Assembly (NCBI GenBank): GCA_947628395.1
Contig: CANQZP010000004.1
Span: 1-33,967, forward strand
Length of the DNA: 33,967 nt
Reading direction: 5' to 3'
Source: an uncultured Clostridia bacterium
Lineage (GTDB): Bacteria > Bacillota > Clostridia > TANB77 > CAG-508
The translations under genes were made by a program, and so were the position numbers. Positions within the stretch are counted from its first letter, which is position 1. Each line of letters starts with the position of its first letter. Of this stretch, positions 9,001 through 21,400 are shown piece after piece. The notes under the pieces were generated by a model that ran no database searches, had not been told where the DNA came from, and was given only the letters and a program-made list of their open reading frames with translations.

Positions 9001-11505
9001 ATTGGAAGTTTTGCTTCAAAACTAGATGAGGCATCTCCAGATAGTAAAGTTTCAGCAGTTAGATACAATTTAGACTTAGAAGAGGAAGATACAACTGCAG
9101 CAGATGATTATGATAAATTCGTTCTTCTAGATTGGACTAATGATCCTGATAAAATTCAAAATTGTATGTCTTTAGATTATGGTAATGGTGGAACAGTAGA
9201 AGGAACTCCAAGTTCTTCAGAAGTACCAGTTAATCAATATAATTATGGTGTTACTGGAGGAACTTCAACTTATGTAGGATTTAAAGCTTATGAACAAGTA
9301 TTGGAAGAAGGTATAGATGATAATGCTGATAAGTACTTGATAGTATTTACAGATGGTAAAGATACAAGTAATGAGACACAGAGAAAAGAAATAGAAGAAG
9401 CAGCTACTAAATTAAAAGATGAAGGCTATACTATTATGGCTGTAATGCTAACAGGTGGTAGCATCGAATATGATACAGATCCAACTTCAGAATATCAAGA
9501 GGCTAGGAAATTTCTATTATCATTTATAGGAACAAAAGATACACCTGCTGAAGAAACAGAACAGGAAAAATATTTCTTTAGTACAGAAGAAGTAGATACT
9601 GAAGGCTCAAATACTATTGATGAATTAACAAATATTTTCACAAATGACATACTTGAGCAAATAGCAGATAATTTAACAGATTATACTACTCAAGATTATA
9701 TAGATCCTCGTTTTAATTTAATATCAAGTGAAGAAAGAGAATATGACTTAGATGCAAATGGTATTGTAACTATAATAGATACAACAGGAGAAACTTATGC
9801 AAAATGTGATTTAAAAACAGGTGAGACAATACAAGAACCAAAAACAGGAAATTTAACAATTTCAAAAGAAAAGGATAAAAATTATATAACTATAAAATTA
9901 TCTGATGATGTAGATGTTGATGCACCTACAGCTCGTTTATTCTATGATGATGGTAAAGATATGTACTACTTAAAATGGGTAAATCAAACAATTCCAGGTT
10001 GCGTTCCTGAAGTTAATAAATTATCTGTATGGAATGCTAGATTTACAGTTAAAGCAAAAGATGACTTTATAGGTGGAAATGCAGTATTAACAAATGGTAA
10101 TGATGCAAAAATGAATTATGTTTATAAAGAAGAAGATACAGATGCTTCTTCAGGAATAGATGATTATTTAAGAGTAGAAAAGGATGAATTGGCTGCAACT
10201 ACACCAACAGAGCCTGCACCAGCAGAGCCATCTACTAGTGGAACAACTGAACCTGAAGATGGAGAAGATACAGCAGGTGAGTCTGAAACAAAGGAGAATC
10301 CATACCCATCAAAAGGATTTCCTCGTGTAACAGCAAACATTCCAGCACCTACATTTACAAAAGAACAATCAAAGAAGATTTATATGGGTGAAGAAATAAG
10401 TTATGATGCAATAAAACAAGAGATTATCGATGAGCTAAATAAGACTTCAGATCCAGAAGAAGAAATGATTTTGTATTATTTAGATTATCTAGAAAGATAT
10501 GAAAAGGTTGATGATAAAGATGAAAAATTATTAGAAAAACTTTTAAAGGAAAAAACACTTACAATTCCTTATTCTTATTTACCAAATGAATCTGAAACAA
10601 ACTCAACAGGACAAGAGGCACATAAGAATGATGTTTTAGGCCAATTGGTATATAAAATAGAAGTACCTGAATTAAAAGAAGGAATAACAAATGATAGAGA
10701 TGCACGTACAATAACTTTAACAGTTGATTATCAACCAGAAAGCGTAGAAACACGTTTTGAGAAAGTTAATAATTTAATAACAGAAGGTTGTTATGAATGG
10801 GATAAAGAATATAAACCTGTTGCAGGTGATGAACAAAACGAAAAAAATGTTTTAAAAGATGACTATAAAGTAGAAATTGTTAGTGGTGAAGTTGCATTAC
10901 AAGTATTATTTGATAGCCAATTAGTAGAAATATTAAAAGGACAAGACGTAAATTATTCAGTAGATTTATATAGAAATAGTAATGGATTAATGCCACAAAA
11001 AATAGGAACTTTTAATGCTACATATAATGGCATTGATGAAATTGATACAGATGATGACGGAAATTATATATTAAAAGCTACACTTACATACGATAAAAGT
11101 TTTGAAAATTATAAGACAACAGGACTACCACTAGGAACTTATACACTTGGAGATCCAGAAATAAATTCTCCAAAATATATCAAATTTGAAGGAAGTTATG
11201 TAGTTAAAGAGGGAGACAAATATAATATTCCTAATTTATTTACAGTAGGAACAGATTTTAATGATCCTTCAAATCATTTAGCAAAATTTGTAGGTGATAC
11301 AGATATTATTTTAGGTAATACAACTGACGGAGAAGAATACTTAAATGAACGTTTTGGATTATTTGAAGTAAAACCAGTTGCTGTTTTTGAATTACCACTT
11401 ACAGGAAGCAACTCATTAGTAATGTTATATATTGTTATAGGTTCATGTGTAATAGCTGCTACAGTATTACATTTTAGTGTTAAATTGAGAAGAAAAGAAG
11501 ATTAA
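6070..11505 (+). CDS. LPLTG-anchored adhesin with LamG-split VWA domain
   Basis: Surface protein of 1811 residues. Signal peptide 1-25 (TPIYA), then a Glu/Asn/Thr-rich low-complexity region (about 30-140). A von Willebrand A domain starts at about 430 with MIDAS motif DASGSM (445-450). It is interrupted by about 500 residues containing a LamG/concanavalin-like domain (YYEFNKGDYPND near 560 to LYIDNIRVYDAALEPSDV near 805-822), and resumes near 970 (LQRAIGSFASKLDE) with the MIDAS Thr in GGTSTYVGF (about 1064) and Asp in VFTDGKDTS (about 1090). A Pro/Thr/Glu linker (about 1375-1420) leads to C-terminal beta domains. The sorting signal is LPLTG (1775-1779) with helix and basic tail. Related VWA proteins are ligand-binding tip pilins (RrgA, PilC type). 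It probably binds host matrix or glycans and is attached by sortase to pilus or wall. A class B sortase starts 4 bp downstream. Confidence 0.88.
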   Translation: MRVFKKALLIILILCITCISTPIYAFGELINQEKEISKNRKLEVTEEKSSQDVNVPPVVEENKTPEIGEENQPVTDENKIPETSETEKNNATDTEENKTITEDENEKSGKEVAEEKEIVTEESLESVLERRKSILEGDILSKKNKSVSNETKKEAAATLFRSISMSIQDFLDNITKNTKFNKEDNKLHFIIKHWHHNQTVKNEENEEYEETNDSEKLVTIEGYIEKKENESGYKIEIRKDTGSYTSITNENKGDCSDYVENVDTTNGTITLKANPLQQDGKPLEHFTAFAVGAGRKAVDENEEQEKVTVSYKEDTHLVKIHTYYVNENMIVAGSSDKTVFGTTEGTGSLEKDTAMVYTYINDKDDTHKAGDIVKTEEGKAVYEGQTLPTGVNQEDVQLTKVYSTVEGLHTDKSISKTEDDDRKFTIDLESWFSGAKAANIGLLLDASGSMTFTSDTLDPININNRDINLTSQEKAKLKAKALTKGNFPTAPETAKDWEEEVFLTQEEVNEILNNTNTDNNPLSDSEYNYYVFNESADVNEYAPLGYWDGSLNNKLYDTLIGYYEFNKGDYPNDNVTDRDWLINSVTGNEAKLVNQISTEKMKEEPAGNVSFEIVDNPTNWKTDHHIAMKDGKGLVVKELEETGLGVLLDVKPSSDNFTISFTIEKEADSSTAKDKGSSSTSQNYTDLLYVGPLENIRDNESNFYRVVRDGSVTGSVNGVSGNSKNRLRGYQNELNNTTPPMITNVNNVFNKQNDIKTVTLVFNNGQVTSYLDGDKIGDVNDQSILLSDNNIVITGFDNDYDGADLYIDNIRVYDAALEPSDVAKINNGDNKVEAEYTAYNKYDEEEVRIASTKGYFVDSVKGGMNGWYYVNHDSDWDGHYFKPGIESAKVLWGINTNEHVYYTDSFSNPTTDVKKNHNSTNYTYTPTKNSPTKFYIDENGYLCCFYTRGTHQDQTGASYVYKKDDSADIKVESLQRAIGSFASKLDEASPDSKVSAVRYNLDLEEEDTTAADDYDKFVLLDWTNDPDKIQNCMSLDYGNGGTVEGTPSSSEVPVNQYNYGVTGGTSTYVGFKAYEQVLEEGIDDNADKYLIVFTDGKDTSNETQRKEIEEAATKLKDEGYTIMAVMLTGGSIEYDTDPTSEYQEARKFLLSFIGTKDTPAEETEQEKYFFSTEEVDTEGSNTIDELTNIFTNDILEQIADNLTDYTTQDYIDPRFNLISSEEREYDLDANGIVTIIDTTGETYAKCDLKTGETIQEPKTGNLTISKEKDKNYITIKLSDDVDVDAPTARLFYDDGKDMYYLKWVNQTIPGCVPEVNKLSVWNARFTVKAKDDFIGGNAVLTNGNDAKMNYVYKEEDTDASSGIDDYLRVEKDELAATTPTEPAPAEPSTSGTTEPEDGEDTAGESETKENPYPSKGFPRVTANIPAPTFTKEQSKKIYMGEEISYDAIKQEIIDELNKTSDPEEEMILYYLDYLERYEKVDDKDEKLLEKLLKEKTLTIPYSYLPNESETNSTGQEAHKNDVLGQLVYKIEVPELKEGITNDRDARTITLTVDYQPESVETRFEKVNNLITEGCYEWDKEYKPVAGDEQNEKNVLKDDYKVEIVSGEVALQVLFDSQLVEILKGQDVNYSVDLYRNSNGLMPQKIGTFNATYNGIDEIDTDDDGNYILKATLTYDKSFENYKTTGLPLGTYTLGDPEINSPKYIKFEGSYVVKEGDKYNIPNLFTVGTDFNDPSNHLAKFVGDTDIILGNTTDGEEYLNERFGLFEVKPVAVFELPLTGSNSLVMLYIVIGSCVIAATVLHFSVKLRRKED

Positions 11506-11509
11506 TAAT

Positions 11510-12247
11510 ATGAAAAAAACAACATTGATAATGTTTAGAATAATATCTCTTATTATAATAATAATTTGCTTAATTTTTATATATAGATGGTATAAAAGTA
11601 ATGTTAGAAATAAGGAAATACAAGAAGAAGTTGGAGAATTTATTGATGTAGAAGATGTATCTGATGAAGATTTAGATGCACAAAAACTTATAATAAATTT
11701 TAAAGAATTAAAAGAAATAAACCCTGAAACTGTAGGATGGGTAAGAGTAAATAATACTAATATAGACTTTCCAATTGTACAACATTCAGATAATACTTAT
11801 TATTTAAAACATAATTTTTATAATGAATGGAATAATTCAGGATGGATATTTGCAGATTCTGAAAATTCATTCGAAACACTAGATAAAAACACTATAATAT
11901 ATGGACACAACATGAAAAATGGTGAAATGTTTGAGAATTTATCTTATTTACTAAATGATTCTTGGAATTTTGAAAAGGAAAATTTATATTTCTCTTTTGC
12001 AACAGAAAAAAAATCATATAAAGCTGAAATATTTTCAGTATATATGAAAAAAGCTACTCAATTACAAATACCAAGCGAATTTGAAGATAACGAAGAATTT
12101 CAAGAATATATTGAAGAAATAAAAAATTCAAGTATACATGATTTTGATATTGATATAAACAAAAAAGATGAAATTATTACACTATGCACTTGTGGAGATA
12201 CAAGTAAAAATAGAATAGTAGTTCATGCAAAACTTATAGAGCTTTAG
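11510..12247 (+). CDS. Class B sortase
   Basis: Membrane-anchored transpeptidase of 245 residues with an N-terminal helix (about 4-27) and no C-terminal helix. The class B layout is clear: NTNIDFPIVQHSDNTYYLKHNF, His133 (YGHNM), a long region with an extra helix (about 185-205), Cys228 within TLCTCGD (class B usual TLSTC) and Arg235 (KNRIVVHAK). An extra Cys226 sits two residues before the catalytic Cys. Class B enzymes recognise NPQTN-type or, in Clostridioides difficile, (S/P/N)PxTG-type signals. No NPQTN-type signal is visible in this window, so IPKTG (262-aa pilin) and EIKTG (giant protein) are candidate substrates along with LPLTG (inference). It is co-transcribed with the adhesin gene (4-bp gap, weak AGAAG ribosome site). 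Confidence 0.92.
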   Translation: MKKTTLIMFRIISLIIIIICLIFIYRWYKSNVRNKEIQEEVGEFIDVEDVSDEDLDAQKLIINFKELKEINPETVGWVRVNNTNIDFPIVQHSDNTYYLKHNFYNEWNNSGWIFADSENSFETLDKNTIIYGHNMKNGEMFENLSYLLNDSWNFEKENLYFSFATEKKSYKAEIFSVYMKKATQLQIPSEFEDNEEFQEYIEEIKNSSIHDFDIDINKKDEIITLCTCGDTSKNRIVVHAKLIEL

Positions 12248-12282
12248 ATAAAATATCCTAGAAACCTTGTAAATTAAAAAAA

Positions 12283-12394
12283 GTATGAGTCGCATTTTAA
12301 GCGACTCATACAAAAATAAATAGTGGTAGAGATAAGCCTTAACTCTACAGACAAATAAATATACAAATACTTAAAAAACGAATCATTTATTTGT
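12283..12394 (+). promoter_or_regulatory. Three-hairpin leader before the giant gene
   Basis: The 174-nt gap before the giant gene contains three hairpins in series: GTATGAGTCGC/GCGACTCATAC (12283-12293 with 12301-12311, perfect 11 bp), GTAGAGATAA/TTAACTCTAC (12326-12335 with 12339-12348, one mismatch) and ACAAATAAAT/ATTTATTTGT (12351-12360 with 12385-12394, perfect). None is followed by a T-run on the plus strand. The last stem ends 7 nt before AAAGGAGA. I find no good -35/-10 pair here, so the giant gene may be read from the 5998 promoter. The array could control transcript stability or translation (inference). Confidence 0.6.
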
Positions 12395-12421
12395 TATCTA
12401 GAAAGGAGATACACAAATCAT

Positions 12422-15400
12422 ATGAAAAAGGTGGAGAAGAAACAAATGCAAAAAAATTTAAATTTAAAATTTTTATTCTTAAAACTGTTAGTGATTTCTT
12501 TAATTATAGTCACTAGCATTTTTGTGATTAAAAGGAGAAATGAATTTAATAAAATTACTGATCCAGATATACTAAGAGCTATGAATTATAAGCAATTTAA
12601 TGATGACGATAAAAAAGTAGACAATACTGGTATTAATTTTATAGCATTTTTTGCAAAAGATTTAGATGGCGATGGAACAGCTGAAATGTTAAACGGTAGC
12701 AGTAGCCTAATTGAAAACACTCCAAACTTATATATGGATATCTCTATTTCTGGAGAAGGTAAATTAAAAAATGGAGAAATCACAATTCAAGGTAGTAATT
12801 TTACTTATAGTACAGCTCAACTTCCTGATTCGATTATTGGCGAAAAATATGTAGGTCAAACTTCAAAAATAAAATTAAACGAAGAAATACCAGGTGGGCA
12901 AAGTAAAATAATTGAAGGTAAAATTAAAGCTAGTTTAGATTTGCGTTCTACAAAAAATTATTCAGGAACAGGTAAAGTAACATTAAAAGGTACATATTAT
13001 GCTAGTGATGAAGATGAAACAGGAACACCTATTGAGAAAACGTTTGATTTAGTTACAGATTGGCATGGTATTTCAAAAACTACTTTAAAAGGTACAGGAG
13101 AAACTAATACTAATGGTGGAAAAGATTTAGTTAAGGAAAATGATTTAATATTAAGTCCAACTATAGAGATTAAAGAATCTGCAAATCAACTTATTCTTCA
13201 AAAACAAGTTTTAGAAGTTGAAATTCCAGAAATTAAAGGACATGCACCTACTGAAGTAACATGTCCTGAAGCAGGTGAAAGTTTCCAATATGATAGTGAA
13301 AATAGAAAAGTTACTATTACAAAAGAAGCAAATATTGATTTAGATGGAAATGTTATAACAAGTTTAGCAAGAACAAATAAATATAAATTAACAGTAAAAT
13401 ATCCAAAAGAAGCTTTTGATGAAATAGGAGGAAGTTCGTATTCAGTTTCATTTAATGCAAAAGGATGGAATTATTGTTTAAATAATCAAAATAAAGAATT
13501 TACAAGTCCACAAGTATCAAGCAATACATGTACTATTAGATACGGATTTGAGAATCCTAAAGGATCAACAATGAATGTTTTCCCTTCTATTCAAAGTACA
13601 ATAAGTAAAAGTCCTGTTATAGATGTATATGAAGGAAAAAGAGATGAAGAATATAAAGATACTTATAGAGTATCTTGGAGATGGCTAATTGGTGATAGCA
13701 CTCAAATTAAAGGTGAAACTACTCTTGAGCAAGATAAATATGATGAATTTGACAATACCCAATCTAATAACTTTGTAAAAACCACAAGCATCTACTTTAG
13801 TGGACAAGAGCGAGTATTAGGAGAAGATGGTACTATCACAGTTTATAATAAAGATGATGATAATGAACCAATAGTTACATTTACTAAAGATAATTGGGAT
13901 AAGAATTACGAATTAGAAGGAGATATTAACAATTTGAAATTTGTAATGAGTCAGCCTATAATAAGTAATTCTGAAATGTATATTTATCAAACAAAAGAGA
14001 TAGATGATTATGAAGTTAAGAATACTTTTGATTATGAAGAATTTGATGAATTAGAAAACATTTCTACTTATGTAAAATGTACATATGATAGTTTAGTAGT
14101 ATCAAAAGGAGTTTCTGCAAAATATTATGGACCATATTCATCATTTGATTATACTATTTCACCTTCAGAAATGACTAATGTAGAGCCACAAGATGTTACA
14201 TTTACAATCAAAGCAAATAAAGAAGAGAATTATTGCGAAGGATGGGTTAATGGACAATTTTTATTAGAATTACCAGATAGTATATTAAAAGCCAATGTAA
14301 CTGATGTTTCATCTAATAATGATAAAGTAACAATAGAATCTTGGAGTTCTTATAGAGAAAATAATAAAAATTATATAAAAATTGTAACAGATAATGATGA
14401 ACCAGAAACTTTTAATATAACAATAAAGAGTCAGCTTACAGCAAATCCTTTAATGGGAACAACAACGCTAAATCCAGCACTTTATGCATATAATGAAAAA
14501 TATGATCATTATAAAAATAAATCACAAGATAAATACGACTTAAATAATAATTTAAAGACAGACGACAAAATAGGATACAAAACAGCTTCATTATCTGTTA
14601 TGGCACCTAGTGGATTACAATCATCAGAATATGTAACTGAGTATAATAATGAAAAAGACTCAAGAGTTGATGCGCCAAATATTGCTGATATTGAAAAAAC
14701 TAGTGAAGAAATGAAAGCAAAAATCAATGTAGGTTTAGTTAGTAATTATACAGGAAATATAACAGATATCGTTGTTGTAGGAAATCTTCCTTATGAAAAT
14801 AATAAAGATTTAATTACTGGAAATAGCCTAAAATCTACATTTACACCTTCTTTAAAAAATGGAATAAATATACCAGAAGAATATAAACAAGGTACAACAG
14901 TTTACTATACAGAAGACGAAAGTGCAACACAAGTTATTGATAATAAATGGACAAAAGCAGAAGATGTAACAGATAAAAATTACTCTAGATTTAAGAAATA
15001 TTTAATTGATTTTGGAACTAGAAAAGTAAGTAATAAAGGAACAATAGATATTAACTATGAAGTAACAATACCAAATACCACTGGAGTAAATAGAGCTGCA
15101 TTTGCAAGTCATGCTGTGTATTATTCTCTAGAAACAGGTAATGGTAAAATACCAACTAAACTTTCTACTAATAAAGTAGGTATACAAGTAGTAGAAAAAT
15201 ATGAACTAACAGGTGGAAAAAATAAGAGAGGATATGAAAATGTTCTTGTTCCAGGAGCAACATATAATATTAGTTATCTAGATGCTAATGATGAGCTAGT
15301 TACAAAAATTGCTACTACAGATGATCAAGGAAAATTAGTATTTGAAGATTTATATATAGAAAAAGAATATACATTAAGAGAAATTTCAGCGTCTAAAGAT

Positions 15401-18400
15401 TTTGTTGTTAGTCCAGAAATCATTAAATTTAAGGTTGTAAAACAAGAAGACGGTACTTTAAAATATGAAATTATTAGTGTAGAAAATCAAGAAACAGGAG
15501 ATTTTAGAACTGCGCCAGAATTTAAAGAAGATGAGTCTGGAATGCCTATAATGGATACTAAAATAGACGATGAAGCAAGATACGATTTAAATATTAAAAA
15601 AGTAGAAAAAGATAGTACTACTCCAATCCCAGAAGTTAGATTTACTATAAAAGGAAAAGGACTAAATGAGACTTATAAATCTGATGAACAAGGTATTGTA
15701 ACATTCCCAGCATTAATACCTGGTGTAGAATATGAAATAAAAGAAACAACTGCTGATGGATATTATGTAATACAAGATCCAATAACATTTAGTCTTGTAA
15801 GAAATGAAGAAACTCATAAATTAGAATTTAAAACAGATAGTAAATATTTAAAAGATGTTACAGTAGATGAAAATAAAGAAGAAACATTTAGAACAATTGT
15901 AGATGCACAAATAGAGAACGAAAAAATTCCTTTATATAATCTAGAAATAATAAAAGTAGAAGAAGATTTAAAAGAAGCAAATATTGAGAAATTAGATAAA
16001 CTAGAAGGTGCTAAGTTCTCAGTAATTTATCAAGATGATGATTATGTAAAAGAATATACTACAAATCAAGATGGTAAGATTACCTTAGAAGGATTATATC
16101 AATATGTAGATGGAAAATATATAACAGGAAAATATACTATTATAGAAACTTTAGCTCCTTCTGGATATGCAAGCAATAATGAAGAAATAGTAATTAGTGC
16201 GCAAAAAAATACAGATGATGAGTTAGAAGTATCAATTGAAAATAGAGATAATTTAATATCTATAAGAGATATAGAAATTGAAGATGATACAGTTAAATTA
16301 TATTTACAAGATAAACCTTTATTTGAACTTAAGAAAAAAGATTCTGAAACAGGAAATCCTTTAGTTGCAGAGTTTATAATTTATGAAGTAGATGAAAATA
16401 GAAATATTATAGATTATGCAAAAGATACTTATGATGAATATGTAGGAACTAAAAATAGTGATGGAGATTATGTAGTAAAGACAGGAGAAGATGGAATAGT
16501 AAGACTTCCACTAAGAGGAGGAATATATAAAGCAGTAGAAGTAGTATATCCAGAGGGATATAGGAAAGATGTAGCAGAAAATTACTTTATAATTGGAAAT
16601 AAGAAAATGACAGAAGTAGAGGTAGAAGAAGAAGAACCAATTATAGGAACTGTAGACATTAATTATATAGAAGATTTAGTTGATTTAGCGAAATTTGTAA
16701 ATGATGGTGATAATTATAAAGGCTATGAAGTAAGATTAATGAGAAATCTGGATTTCAAAGATCCTGGTTCATACAAGAACTATGAAAGAACAGATTATGG
16801 AGATTTAAATGGTGATGAAGAGCCTCAAACTATTATGGAAGAACTTACAAGTATAGAAGGCACAGGATTTACTCCAATTGGAACTAGAACTGTTAATCAA
16901 GGAAAGGTACTTCCATTTTCAGGAGTATTTAATGGACAAGGTCATGAAATTTCAAACTTATATATGAAATTGCCAGAAGAATCTACAAATAGCTACGGTT
17001 TCTTTGGATATACAGAAAATGCTAAAATATTAAATTTGAGCATGTCAGGTACAATATCAGGTCACCAATATATTGGAGGAATTATTGGAGAAGCTAGAGG
17101 AAACTGTGTAATAGATAATGTATGTAATAAAGTTAATATATCAGATTCACAATATGTTGGAGGAATTATTGGATGGGTATATCAAGAGGGAAGCGAGAAA
17201 CATACAATCAAAATAAGCAATTCTCATAATGAAGGAGATATAGAAAATTTTGCTTATGGCGGTGGAATAATTGGATATATAATGAATGGATCACAAGATT
17301 TATTAACAATAGAATTATCAAACTGTTATAATTCAAAAGAAATAAACTCTGGAACTAATAGTTCTTATATAGGAGGACTTATAGGTTATGATTATAATGC
17401 TAACTTAATATTTGAGAACTGTTACAATACAGGAAATATATTTGCTAATTCTGGAGCAAATGAAATAGGAGGACTTTTAAGTGGTACTTATAATGGTAAC
17501 TTGATATTAGAAAACTGTTACAATACAGGAAATATAGTTGCTGATTCTATAGTAAATCAAATAGGAGGACTTATAGGTCAAAGTAATAATGCAACATTTA
17601 AAGATTGCTATAATGAAGGAAATATAAGTTCTAATAACGAAATATCTATACAAGCTGTAGGTGGTTTCATAGGTACTGATTCTAGTAATACTACTATGAA
17701 ATTTGAAAAATGTCATAATTCAGGAGAAATAAATATTATATCAAATGATGTAGGAGGATTTATTGGTCAATCATATGGAAACTCAAATTTTGAATTTATA
17801 GATTCATTTAATGAAGGTAATATTACTTCTACACTCCGTATAGGAGGTTTTGTAGGAAGTCAATCAAATGGAAAAACAAAAATTATAAATTCATATAATA
17901 ATTCAGAACTAAAGAAAATGGAAGGAAAAAATGGGGATACCTCTATAGGAGGATTTGTTGCATCCTGCGGAGGAGATTATGAAATAACTAACTGTTATAA
18001 TTCTGGAAAAATAGAAGGAGATATTTTAGGTAATGGATCTGTTGGAGGACTTATTGCAAATTCTGGAAGTGGAAATGGAAAAATAAGTGATAGCAAAAAC
18101 TTAGCTGAAATTGAAATTGGAATGGCAGAATATATAGGAGGTATATTTGGTCAAAATTATGGCAGTTCATTAGAGATTTATAATAGCCATAATGAAAGCA
18201 ATATAACAGTAGGAGGAGAATCATCAAACACTAATAACAGCTATCGTTATATTGGTGGAATTATAGGTTTGGGTAGTTGTCCTACTAAAATTAATTCTTG
18301 TTATAATACTGGAACTATAACTAATAAAAGGAGTCAAATAAGTGGTTATGATTATATTGGTGGTATTGAAGGTATAAATAGATATCCAGGTTATTTAAAA

Positions 18401-21400
18401 GATGTTTATAATACTGGAAATATAATTAATAATAATTCATCTAACGTTTATATTGCAGGTGTAGTTGGAGCAAGTTATGGTGGAGGATATTATAAAAAAG
18501 TTTATAATACAGGTAATATAAATACTACAAATGGTGCTAGTTCTGATGTAGGAGGTATAGTTGGAAATTTAAATACAAAAATGAGTTTTATTGACATAGA
18601 AAATAAAGGGAATATTGATGTAAATGAAATTACAGGTGGAAGTAGTTCATATATAGGAGGAGTAATAGGACAAGATACAGGAGGCTCATCTGTAGAATAT
18701 ACTCGTAATAGTGGAAAAATAAATATAACTTCAAAAAGTAATGTCCAAAACTATATAGGTGGTATATTAGGATTTCATTATGGAACACTTTCTAATTCAT
18801 ATAATACAGGAAGTATTCATGCAAATCGTGGAGAAAGTGAAGAGGAAACTCCTTGCACATTTTATGCAGGTGGACTTATAGGACATTGTTCATCAGGAGA
18901 AAATAAAACTATTAGTGATTGCTATAATAAAGGAGAAGTTATTATTCAAAGTAAATCTATATCTACATCTAGTCAAAATTATATAGGTGGACTATTTGGA
19001 CAGAATATAGGATATAGTGTAAGTAATTGTTATAATATAGGTAAAGTATCAGCTTTAAATATCGACGGTCAAGCATACACTGGTGGTATATCAGGTCAAA
19101 TCAGTGGAAATATTACAAAATGTTATAATATTTCAAACATAGAAGTAACGGCTAGTAATATGGTATATTCTGGAGGTATTATTGGTCTTACAAGTGGTAG
19201 CGGTAAAATATCTGAATGTTATGATGTTGGAAATATATCTGCTAATAGTACTACTAATTGTGTTTATGTTGGTGGCGTAGCTGGAAATAATCTATGCAAT
19301 ATTGAAAATTGTTATCAATCAGGAACTATAAATGCTACAGGTGCAAGTGGTTCTGGAAATTATATAGGTGGAATAACTGGACTTAGCCCATCAAATGGTA
19401 ATATTAGTGGATGTATACATAAAGGAGATATAACTGTTAATACGAAGACACCTGCATATATTGGTGGAATTAATGGTAATTTAGTAGGAGGAAAAGTATC
19501 TAACTCTAAAAATACAGGAAATATAACAGGAGCAGGCGTAGGAAGCGTATATATAGGTGGAATTAATGGTAATGCTACAGTTAGTACAGAAAATTGTAGT
19601 AATGAAGGTAATATTATTGGTACTTCCACAGGTCAGGGATGTTATGGAGGAATAAATGGACAAATATCTGGACTTATTAATGTTACAAATTGTAGCAATA
19701 CAGGTAACGTTACAGGAACATCTGCATCGCCTAGCTATGTAGGTGGTATTAATGGAGCTTTACATGGTAGTAAGCCTGAGAATGTTGTAAGTGAATGTAA
19801 TAACTCAGGTAAAATAGAAGGTGATTCATCAAGTGCTTATGTTTTTGTTGGAGGAATTAATGGTCAAGCAACATCACCAGTAAAGTCTTGTAAAAACATA
19901 GGATATATAGTATCTGAATCGAAATTAGAATCAGAAACTGTTGGTGCGCCACCTAGATATGTTGGAGGAATAAATGGTCAACTTAATGGTGCAAGTGTCT
20001 CAGAATGTAATAATACAGGTAAAGTAAATGTAACATCTACAGGTGAAGTATATATCGGAGGAATTAATGGTCAAAATCAAGGAGGAGCAGTTTCAAATTC
20101 GAATAATATAGGTGATATTGAAGGATTATCAACTCAAGCACCTGTATATTCTGGTGGTATTAATGGAAAACAATCTAATATAACAAGCGGTTCATATAAT
20201 AGTGGAAATATAAAATCAACTTCAAAAGTTGTTGTATATTCTGGTGGTATAACAGGATTATTAGAAAAATCAAGTCGTATAACAGATTCTAATAATAAAG
20301 GAAATATAGAATCAACAGTTACTAACGAAACACCAACTGAATATGTTGGTGGTATTGTCGGATATATTGGAGATAGTAATCCTGAAGCAGTAAGTAATTG
20401 TTATTACTTAAGTTCTATTACTATAAAGGGTAATCCAAAAAATGAATATGGAACAAGCAAAGAAACAATAGAAGATAATAATATTGATAAAAATATAACT
20501 ACTCCAGATATTGAAGATAATTACAAAGAATTATCAGAAGTTGTAAAGGATAACAATTGGAAAGAAAATTCAGAATCTGAAGATGGATATCCAGAATTAA
20601 AATTTGATATCCCAGTAGTAGAAAAAGTATTAACAGTAAGTTCTATAGATGATTTAGTAAATTTAGCAATTTCAATAGAAGACGGAGAAACATATGCTGG
20701 AGAGAAAATTACTTTAACTAAAGACTTAGATTTTAATGATAAAGAAGAATTAAAATCTAACTTTACAGGAATTGGAACTCAAAGAATATTTAGTTTTTAT
20801 GGAGAATTTGATGGACAAGACTTTACAATAAAACATGCACCTACCTCAATATTTAGATATGTAATTGGTGGAAATATACATAATCTTAACGTTAAAGATG
20901 GGGGGTCAATAGTTGATACTGGTGAAGAAGTAACTATATCAAATTGTTCTTTTGAGGGTAATGTAACTTCTATACTTAATGTTTCTACAGGTGGTATTGC
21001 TAATACTGTAAGTAATAATTCAACTATAGAAAATTGTTATACAAAAGGAACTGCAACAAATCTCAATGGAGGAATTGTAGGTAGTGTTACAGGTGGCGGT
21101 ACAATTAAAGATTGTCACAATGAAATGGAAATAACAAGTAATATGTCTACAGGTGGTATAAGTGGATCTGGAGGAACAATAATAAATTGTTATAATACAG
21201 GAGATATAACAGTTGAAAGAGGTATGAGTAATTCTAATGGATCTGGAGGTGCAAGTGCAGCTGGAATTGTAGTAGGAAATGCTACAATATATAATTCACA
21301 TAACTTAGGAGATATTTCTGTTAAGAGTTCATTAACTGCGAATAGTTCAACAGATGTACATGTATCTGTAAGTGCAGGTGGAATATGTTCTTCTGGAACA

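Noticed and set aside
12283-12311. Hairpin after the class B sortase gene as an intrinsic terminator
   Set aside because: No T-run follows on the plus strand (A-rich instead); the A-run before it would only help a minus-strand transcript, and no minus-strand gene is present.
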